Source of the DNA: an uncultured Marvinbryantia sp.
GTDB taxonomy: Bacteria; Bacillota; Clostridia; Lachnospirales; Lachnospiraceae
Length of the DNA stretch: 64,000 bases
Direction: 5' to 3'
Assembly: GCA_937915375.1 (NCBI GenBank)
Contig: CALDMO010000042.1
Coordinates: forward strand, 62,001 to 126,000
Part shown: piece after piece, positions 59,080-64,000 of the stretch
How positions within the stretch are numbered: position 1 is the stretch's first letter
Layout: every line of letters starts with the position of its first letter
The notes under the pieces: generated by a model
Database searches by the model: none
Told to the model about the DNA's origin: nothing
The model's input: the letters and a program-made list of their open reading frames with translations, nothing else
Program-made: the position numbers and the translations under genes

Positions 59080-59763
59080 TTACAACAGCTTTACCTCCCA
59101 AACCGTCAACATGTTCTCCTGAACCTGAAAGTGAATATCGTATCCGGCATATGCGATTTTATAAATCTGTTCCGGATGATTGTGATACGGCGGCCGCGGA
59201 TCCTGACTTAAAAACTGTATGGCTCCGGCCTGCTTGTCTCGCGGCAGCTTACAAAACTCCTCATCTGGAAATTCCACCGTCAGACAATGGTCCTTCACCT
59301 TTTCAGCAAAACCGCCTCGCGCCAGCGGCTGTGCATCCACGTGCGGCAGATACGGTTTTATATCATATATCGGCGTTCCGTCCATCATATCGATTCCCGA
59401 TACAAAAAGCATCGGACCGAATGTTTGGTCTAATTCCATTTTTTCCAGTTTCAGACAGGACAAACCGACCGGATTCGGACGAAACGGCGATCGTGTGGCA
59501 AACACACCCATGCGCACCTTACCGCCCAGCCTCGGCGGCTTCACTGTCGCGGACCAAGTTTCACGCTTTGCCTCAGAAAACTCCCACAAAACCCATATAT
59601 GCGAATATTCTTCCAGCCCTCTGAATGCCTCCGCACGCCGATACTGCGGCTCCATAATGATCCGTCCAGTCAGTGCATCCGCCAATCCACTCTGGCGCGG
59701 CAGTCCGAACTTTGTCGGAAAATCTGTGCGGACGGTACCAATTTTCTTTAATGTAAGACTCAT
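59080..59763 (-). CDS. trmO: tRNA (N6-threonylcarbamoyladenosine(37)-N6)-methyltransferase TrmO
   Basis: A 227-residue TrmO (TsaA/YaeB) that adds a methyl group to t6A37 in some tRNAs. The core barrel shows IGTVRTDF, GLEEYSHIWVLWEFSEA, GVFATRSPFRPNPVGLS (SAM site) and GIDMMDGTPIYDIKPY. A C-terminal extension of about 60 residues carries QDPRPPYH and WEVKLL, typical of the longer form. It precedes degV copy 2. Confidence 0.92.
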   Translation of the reverse strand: MSLTLKKIGTVRTDFPTKFGLPRQSGLADALTGRIIMEPQYRRAEAFRGLEEYSHIWVLWEFSEAKRETWSATVKPPRLGGKVRMGVFATRSPFRPNPVGLSCLKLEKMELDQTFGPMLFVSGIDMMDGTPIYDIKPYLPHVDAQPLARGGFAEKVKDHCLTVEFPDEEFCKLPRDKQAGAIQFLSQDPRPPYHNHPEQIYKIAYAGYDIHFQVQENMLTVWEVKLL

Positions 59764-59856
59764 TCTTTTCTCTCTTTATATTTCATGCTGAAGTTTCGTT
59801 TTTATTATATACCTCAAATAAATTATTTTCAATATCAAACTTTTTAGCTGCTCTTT

Positions 59857-60360
59857 CTACAATTCAAACGCTCTTTTAATGCTCTCATAATGGAGAAAAA
59901 CTCCCCGATCCGCCAGTTCTTTCACTTCATCCGCTGTCGCAAATCGAAAACCATCTGTCTCCGCTTCCTGCAAACACAGATCTGCCTCGGTACAATCCAC
60001 CACGAATCGATACACATCAACAAAATAATTGTCACCCTCGCCCGGATTTTCCCTCTGGTAAGTAAACAAATAACCGCCTTCACAGCCGCTTACGTCCAGC
60101 CCGGTTTCTTCCAAAATTTCTCTTTTTACCGCATCGGCCGAATCCTCTCCTGCCATTGCCGCACCACCGGATACTTCCCACCACCCCGGCGCCCATGCTT
60201 TTGTCATCACTCTCTTTGTAATCAGAAAACGTCCATCCGGACGCACGATCACGCCGAGCACTGTCAGATGATACTCACCGTCCTGCAAACACCAGTCATT
60301 CCTTTTCATTGTACGCCCGGTACGATTTTTATTTTTATCATAAATATCCCAAAGTTCCAT
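59857..60360 (-). CDS. NUDIX hydrolase (MutT/IPP-isomerase-like)
   Basis: A 167-residue protein with the NUDIX box GGAAMAGEDSADAVKREILEETG (GX5EX7REUXEEXGU pattern, split across residues about 73-95). MELWDIYDKNKNRTG at the start resembles NUDIX proteins of the Idi-like branch. The ATG at 60360 follows GAAGGAGAC. It hydrolyses nucleoside diphosphate-linked compounds; the substrate is unpredictable. It sits 60 nt after a second, divergent NUDIX gene. Confidence 0.9.
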   Translation of the reverse strand: MELWDIYDKNKNRTGRTMKRNDWCLQDGEYHLTVLGVIVRPDGRFLITKRVMTKAWAPGWWEVSGGAAMAGEDSADAVKREILEETGLDVSGCEGGYLFTYQRENPGEGDNYFVDVYRFVVDCTEADLCLQEAETDGFRFATADEVKELADRGVFLHYESIKRAFEL

Positions 60361-60420
60361 TCTGTCTCCTTCTCTTACTATCGGCAGCATCTGTCTCCGC
60401 TGTCAATACTTTTCTCAAAC

Positions 60421-60984
60421 TTAAATTTTCTCTGTCAGTTTGGCATTCAGTTTACTATAAATATGTTCACGGAACCACGGCTCTGTCGATGCCTCCACAG
60501 CGTCCTTCAAAGAAAACCAAGCCACATCGCTGTTTTCATCTTCTTTTACCGACAGCATATCCAGTTCATCCGCTTCCAGCAGATATGTCACATTTAAATG
60601 AATATGTGAAGAAACATACTGTCCGCGCTTCACATGGCCATCTACGGTCAGAGCTTCCAGCGAATAAATTTTCTCGGAAACAGGATGTACATTTTTTATA
60701 CCGCTTTCTTCCCGCACTTCTTTTAACGCTACCTGCAGAAGATCTGTCTCTCCGTCAGCATGTCCACCCAGCCAGGACCAGGAATTGTAAATATTGTGAT
60801 ATGCCATCAACACTTTCGTCCGCTCTTTATTGACGACCCACGCAGATGCCGTCATGTGCGCCAGTGTGTTTTCACGGCTATAAATATCCGGCTCACGTTT
60901 TAAACATTCCAGAATAAGTTCCTTATCCGCCGCTTCCTGTTTGTTAAATGGCTGATATGCTTTTATCTGTTCCTGCAAATTCAT
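60421..60984 (-). CDS. NUDIX hydrolase (second copy)
   Basis: A 187-residue NUDIX protein. The box is GGHADGETDLLQVALKEVREESG (residues about 73-95 of this start). ATGs at 60993 and 60984 compete; GAGAGG touches the first and lies 9 nt from the second, so 60984 is preferred. It is not a close copy of the neighbour: only the NUDIX box aligns. The gene pair probably shares a transcript. Substrate unknown. Confidence 0.88.
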   Translation of the reverse strand: MNLQEQIKAYQPFNKQEAADKELILECLKREPDIYSRENTLAHMTASAWVVNKERTKVLMAYHNIYNSWSWLGGHADGETDLLQVALKEVREESGIKNVHPVSEKIYSLEALTVDGHVKRGQYVSSHIHLNVTYLLEADELDMLSVKEDENSDVAWFSLKDAVEASTEPWFREHIYSKLNAKLTEKI

Positions 60985-61008
60985 TTTTTTCATCCTCTCC
61001 GGTATAAC

Positions 61009-61037
61009 AAAAGCCGCAGAAAATTCTGCAGCTTTTG
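61009..61037 (-). terminator. Terminator of purC
   Basis: AAAAGC(C)GCAGAA / TTCTGC(A)GCTTTT, 24 nt after the purC stop. A T-run follows on the minus strand. Confidence 0.75.
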
Positions 61038-61060
61038 AACATTTTTCTTTTATGACTGTC

Positions 61061-61930
61061 TTACAGCTCTTTTCCTGTCAGCAGTTCATATGCCTGCAGG
61101 TATTTGCCAATCGTTTTCTCTACAATTTCTTCCGGCAATGTCCAATCATTGTCCGGATTTGCTTTCAGCCAGTCACGCGCAAACTGTTTATCAAAAGACG
61201 GCTGTCCGTGTCCCGGTTCATAACCTTCTGCCGGCCAGAAACGTGAGCTGTCCGGTGTCAGCATTTCATCACCAATTACAATATTTCCATTCTCATCCAG
61301 GCCGAACTCGAATTTCGTATCAGCGATGATGATACCTCTCTCCAGAGCATATTCCGCACATTTTTTGTAAAGAGCGATCGTATAATCACGCAGTTTGGAG
61401 GCATATTCTTCCCCTTTGCCCGGAAAACGTTTTTCCAAATATTCCACACTCTGTTCGTAAGAAATATTTTCATCATGATCGCCGATTTCTGCCTTTGTAG
61501 ACGGTGTATAGATCGGTTCCGGCAGCTTGTCAGATTCCTTTAAACCTTCCGGCAGCTTGATGCCGCAGACAGTTCCGTTTTCTTTATAGCTTGCCCAACC
61601 GCTTCCGGTAATATAACCGCGCACGATACACTCTACCGGCAGCATTTCCAGCTTGCGACACATCATACTGTTGCCGTTAAAGCGCTCCTGCTGAAAGAAT
61701 TCCGGCATATCTTTTACATCAACAGAAATCATATGATTCGGCAGAATATCCTCTGTCAAATCAAACCAGAACTTTGACATCTGCGTCAGAACTGTTCCTT
61801 TTTTAGTAACCTCATTTTTTAAGATCACATCAAAGCAGCTGATACGGTCTGTCGCCACCATAATAAGGCTATCGCCGTTGTCATAAATCTCACGTACTTT
61901 TCCTTCTTTGATCGGTTTTAATTCCTGCAT
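61061..61930 (-). CDS. purC: Phosphoribosylaminoimidazole-succinocarboxamide synthase
   Basis: A 289-residue SAICAR synthetase of purine synthesis. KEGKVREIYDNGDSLIMVATDRISCFDV is the ATP-binding start, PVECIVRGYITGSGWASY the long-form signature, and IIADTKFEFG with DSSRFWPAEGY the substrate loop. The length suits the PurC form found in yeast-like and many Clostridial enzymes. It stands alone; no other pur gene is in the window. A CGGGAAT/ATTCCCG hairpin lies in its leader at 61977-61996. Confidence 0.95.
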   Translation of the reverse strand: MQELKPIKEGKVREIYDNGDSLIMVATDRISCFDVILKNEVTKKGTVLTQMSKFWFDLTEDILPNHMISVDVKDMPEFFQQERFNGNSMMCRKLEMLPVECIVRGYITGSGWASYKENGTVCGIKLPEGLKESDKLPEPIYTPSTKAEIGDHDENISYEQSVEYLEKRFPGKGEEYASKLRDYTIALYKKCAEYALERGIIIADTKFEFGLDENGNIVIGDEMLTPDSSRFWPAEGYEPGHGQPSFDKQFARDWLKANPDNDWTLPEEIVEKTIGKYLQAYELLTGKEL

Positions 61931-62027
61931 TCTTTTACCCTCGCTCCATTTCTTCTGTTTAAGGATCTTCTGTCTGCGGGAATATATACATTCCCGGCAA
62001 ACACAAATACCGCTCTTTTACAGTACC

Positions 62028-62048
62028 ATTATATCATTCTCCTGTCAA
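62028..62048 (-). promoter_or_regulatory. purC promoter region
   Basis: Minus strand TTGACA (62043-62048) lies only 9 nt from TATAAT (62028-62033). The -10 is an extended one (TGATATAAT), which may work alone. Alternatively TTGACA pairs with TACTGT 17 nt away. Confidence 0.55.
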
Positions 62049-62084
62049 CTCTTTACCATATATTATTCTTTCTCAGTTCACTCT

Positions 62085-62921
62085 TTATAACATACAGTTC
62101 ATAACCACACTGATCATCATTTCCTTTTCTTCCGGCCTGGATTCTGCAATCATAATTGTTAAGGCCACCAAAGTCGTATCTTCTATTTTCTTTTTTCCAT
62201 CTACAAACAAAGCCTCATTTTTATCCAAAAAATAAAGAAACATTGTCGCCGCAATTCTTTTATTTCCGTCGAAAAAATTGTGGTTCTTAGTTACAAAATA
62301 CAACAGATTCGATTCATCCCCGAATCGCATACTTTGAATCACATCCATACATTCCTTATAGGTAAGAACGTACGTCGCACGATTTCCTTTGGGTCTTGTC
62401 ATATTCTGGTGATCATAAGAATCCAATAAATCTAATGCGCTGCTATATTTTTCTATTACAGAAAGAACCTGTCTGCTGTCCAGTTCATTTTCAGTCCGCT
62501 TCATAATTCGTATCACCTCGCCTAACTGCTTGATACGATTATCATTTACTGCATATCCTTTCAATATGTATTGCTTAAGAACTGAATTCGTCCAACGCCG
62601 GAATTCAACACCCCGTTTTGACTTTACACGATAGCCCACGGAAATGATAACATCCAAATTATAATACTCTGTCATATGTGTTTGTGTTTTCCCTTCGATA
62701 GCACCATGTTGAGTGGTAGTCGCAAATTTTGCGACCACCATTTGATCTTCCAATTCTTCTTTTAATGCATTATTAATATGTTTACCAATTGTTTTCACAT
62801 CTCTATCAAAAAGTTCAGCCATTTGACTTCTACTCAGCCAAACAGTCTCATTGTCTACCGCCACAGAGATTGTTATCATTCTATCTTCTGTTTCAAATAT
62901 TACAATTTCATTTTTGTTCAT
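62085..62921 (-). CDS. RhuM family protein with Fic/Doc-type domain
   Basis: A 278-residue protein. The N-terminal about 120 residues are RhuM-like (IVIFETEDRMITISVAVDNETVWLS, then EYYNLDVIISVGYRVKSKRG), first described in Salmonella SPI-3. The C-terminal about 150 residues carry a complete FIC motif, HNFFDGNKR (His214 to Arg222), matching HxFxDGNKR. FIC proteins transfer AMP or phosphate to targets. The gene is preceded by a truncated HTH ORF overlapping its start, so it may be the toxin-like half of a broken pair; this is an inference. GGAAGAAC precedes the ATG. Confidence 0.88.
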   Translation of the reverse strand: MNKNEIVIFETEDRMITISVAVDNETVWLSRSQMAELFDRDVKTIGKHINNALKEELEDQMVVAKFATTTQHGAIEGKTQTHMTEYYNLDVIISVGYRVKSKRGVEFRRWTNSVLKQYILKGYAVNDNRIKQLGEVIRIMKRTENELDSRQVLSVIEKYSSALDLLDSYDHQNMTRPKGNRATYVLTYKECMDVIQSMRFGDESNLLYFVTKNHNFFDGNKRIAATMFLYFLDKNEALFVDGKKKIEDTTLVALTIMIAESRPEEKEMMISVVMNCML

Positions 62922-63060
62922 GTTCTTCCTCCAATTCTATTCCTTTTTCTCTTAACGTCTGCTGCATCTTAACATAATATGTAATTAATCTAAGTACATA
63001 CTCCGGCATTTGTCTCCTTCCCGCCTCCCATTCTTCTAATGTTCTCAAAGGAATATCCAT
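62908..63060 (-). pseudogene. Truncated XRE-type HTH protein
   Basis: 50 codons from ATG at 63060: MDIPLRTLEEWEAGRRQMPE and YVLRLITYYVKMQQT. This is the C-terminal half of the short HTH family whose full form starts with an N-terminal helix pair (typically LRxxxGMTQKxFAxYFxIPxRTLxxWE). The frame remains open for 27 codons upstream to 63141, with ESNTEKRGSFSRY matching the rest of the helix pair, but no start codon is in the frame and the spoIVB terminator overlaps it. It overlaps rhuM by 14 nt and ends in TGA at 62908-62910. Confidence 0.7.
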
Positions 63061-63114
63061 ATACCGTGAAAAACTTCCTCTTTTCTCAGTATTTGACTCT
63101 CGCCAAATGAAAAG

Positions 63115-63163
63115 AAAAAATAGCAGAACAGCTTATGAGTAAACTCACACTGTCTGCTATTTC
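63115..63163 (-). terminator. Terminator of spoIVB
   Basis: GAAATAGCAGACAG... with ...CTGTTCTGCTATTTTTTC, a stem of about 10 bp with further pairs inside, 17 nt after the spoIVB stop. Confidence 0.82.
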
Positions 63164-63179
63164 CACTTTCTATCCAGAC

Positions 63180-64000
63180 TCAATGCTCCAGCATATTTTC
63201 TATAAAGATTCCATACCCTCTCGTCGGATTATTGACAAATACATGCGTCACTGCACCCACCAGCTTACCATTCTGGATAATCGGGCTTCCCGACATTCCC
63301 TGGACAATGCCGCCTGTCAATGCCAGCAGTTCCGGATCGGTAACACGGATTACCATACTTTTATTGGCATCACTGCTGTTCATATTAATTTTTTCAATCT
63401 CAATCTCATAATCTTTCGCCTCACCGCTGACAGCACTGCGAATCACAGCCGGTCCGGTCTCAATTTCTTGTTTATATCCCACTTCTATCGCCCGCGCACC
63501 ATCATACGGTTTCCAGTTTTGATCAAGTGTACCAAAAATACCAATTCCTGTATTTTCCGAAATGGTGCCAATAATCTCGTCCTGGTTATAGCGGATAATC
63601 CCCGCCAGTTCTCCCGGCACGCCATGTTCTCCTTTAATCACAGAACGAATATCCGTCTGATATAGTCTGCCATACTGCAGGCTGAGCAATGTGCTTGTAT
63701 CAATATCACTAATCCCATGCCCGAGCGCTCCAAAACTTCCATCCTCCCTTTGATAAGTAAGTGTTCCTATTCCCTGCGTGTCATCCCGCACCCAGATACC
63801 AGCCTTGTATTCAGAAAGCCCGGTCTGTACTACCGGCACAAGCAGTTCAATTTCTTCTCCATTTCTAAAAACTGTCAGCTGCACCTCACCGCCGGCTGCC
63901 TTATTGATCTGCTCAGTCACTTCTTCTTTTTCTGTGACCGGCACATGATTCACTTCCAGAATATAATCTCCGGACTGAACGATCTGTCCGCCCGGTTCCT
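63180..64000 (-). CDS. spoIVB: SpoIVB peptidase, 3' part (partial)
   Basis: At least 273 codons, open to the right edge of the window. It is a serine peptidase that in Bacillus signals from forespore to mother cell to activate pro-sigma-K processing. The C-terminal part of a PDZ domain (QIVQSGDYILEVN, IELLVPVV) is followed by the S55 catalytic domain: FGALGHGISD (His) and QGMSGSPIIQNGK (Ser), and HVFVNNPTRGYGIFIENML closes it. The usual N-terminal signal and the rest of the PDZ lie outside the window. No start codon can be placed. Confidence 0.94.
   Translation of the reverse strand, partial: EPGGQIVQSGDYILEVNHVPVTEKEEVTEQINKAAGGEVQLTVFRNGEEIELLVPVVQTGLSEYKAGIWVRDDTQGIGTLTYQREDGSFGALGHGISDIDTSTLLSLQYGRLYQTDIRSVIKGEHGVPGELAGIIRYNQDEIIGTISENTGIGIFGTLDQNWKPYDGARAIEVGYKQEIETGPAVIRSAVSGEAKDYEIEIEKINMNSSDANKSMVIRVTDPELLALTGGIVQGMSGSPIIQNGKLVGAVTHVFVNNPTRGYGIFIENMLEH

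Noticed and set aside
61931..62084. purC leader considered as a purine riboswitch
   Set aside because: The conserved core bases of the guanine/adenine riboswitch are not present; only one small hairpin is seen.

Overview
The window is most likely chromosomal DNA from a spore-forming member of the Clostridia, probably Lachnospiraceae. The evidence is the gene families and order: spoIIM-xerD, spoIID, spoIVB and a SleB-type cortex hydrolase; two T-box leaders; paired DegV proteins; a CIRCE site; an EF-G-like second GTPase; and consensus sigma-A promoters with strong AGGAGG ribosome sites. Moderate GC and dense packing fit the same group. Species cannot be named from the sequence alone. Most genes are on the minus strand.

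Layout. 1-4500: end of a small minus-strand gene, degV, a DUF5721-type gene, htpG behind a perfect CIRCE operator, and rpsU. 4500-9640: a minus-strand run of a precorrin-2 dehydrogenase-like gene, rnhA, tyrS, a 40-residue membrane peptide and alaS. 9816-20652: aromatic amino acid genes on the plus strand (aroF-type DAHP synthase, tyrA, aroA), interrupted by a flavodoxin/SCP2-like/membrane fusion, xerD, spoIIM and a divergent EF-G paralogue; queA ends in aroA. 20710-30600: histidine phosphatase, pheST under a Phe T-box, a YihY-type membrane protein, spoIID, galM behind a probable 6S RNA, and gltA. 30648-38264: an operon scrK-thrC-small membrane protein, a SleB-type hydrolase, leuA under a Leu T-box, and a MATE transporter. 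38331-39850: a decayed patch with a sigma-factor fragment, a Spo0A C-terminal-domain fragment, an internally deleted IS4-type element with 17-bp terminal inverted repeats, and tRNA-Pro(GGG). 40019-47324: a ribonucleoside or ribose utilisation locus (nucleoside hydrolase, solute-binding protein, two permeases, ribokinase) facing a single-gene fusion of a LacI repressor to a ribokinase-like domain. 47432-53021: a wall-anchored repeat protein, leuCD, and a secreted wall-binding serine hydrolase. 53127-64000: ilvC-ilvN, a CBS-domain protein, an alanine/glycine symporter, a C39-type peptidase, a second degV, trmO, two NUDIX hydrolases, purC, a RhuM-Fic protein preceded by a truncated HTH gene, and the 3' part of spoIVB.

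How it works together. Branched-chain and aromatic amino acid synthesis is spread over separate units with different control: T-boxes on leuA and pheST, plain promoters on ilvN-ilvC, and a palindrome at the tyrA promoter. The transport locus is self-contained except that no ATPase gene is present, so it probably borrows a shared one. I see no CRISPR array, no intact prophage and no complete defence island. The most unusual items are the LacI-ribokinase fusion with a changed active-site glycine, the three-part flavoprotein, the 6S RNA that leaves galM no obvious promoter of its own, the IS-truncated Spo0A fragment, and the RhuM-Fic protein with its broken HTH partner.
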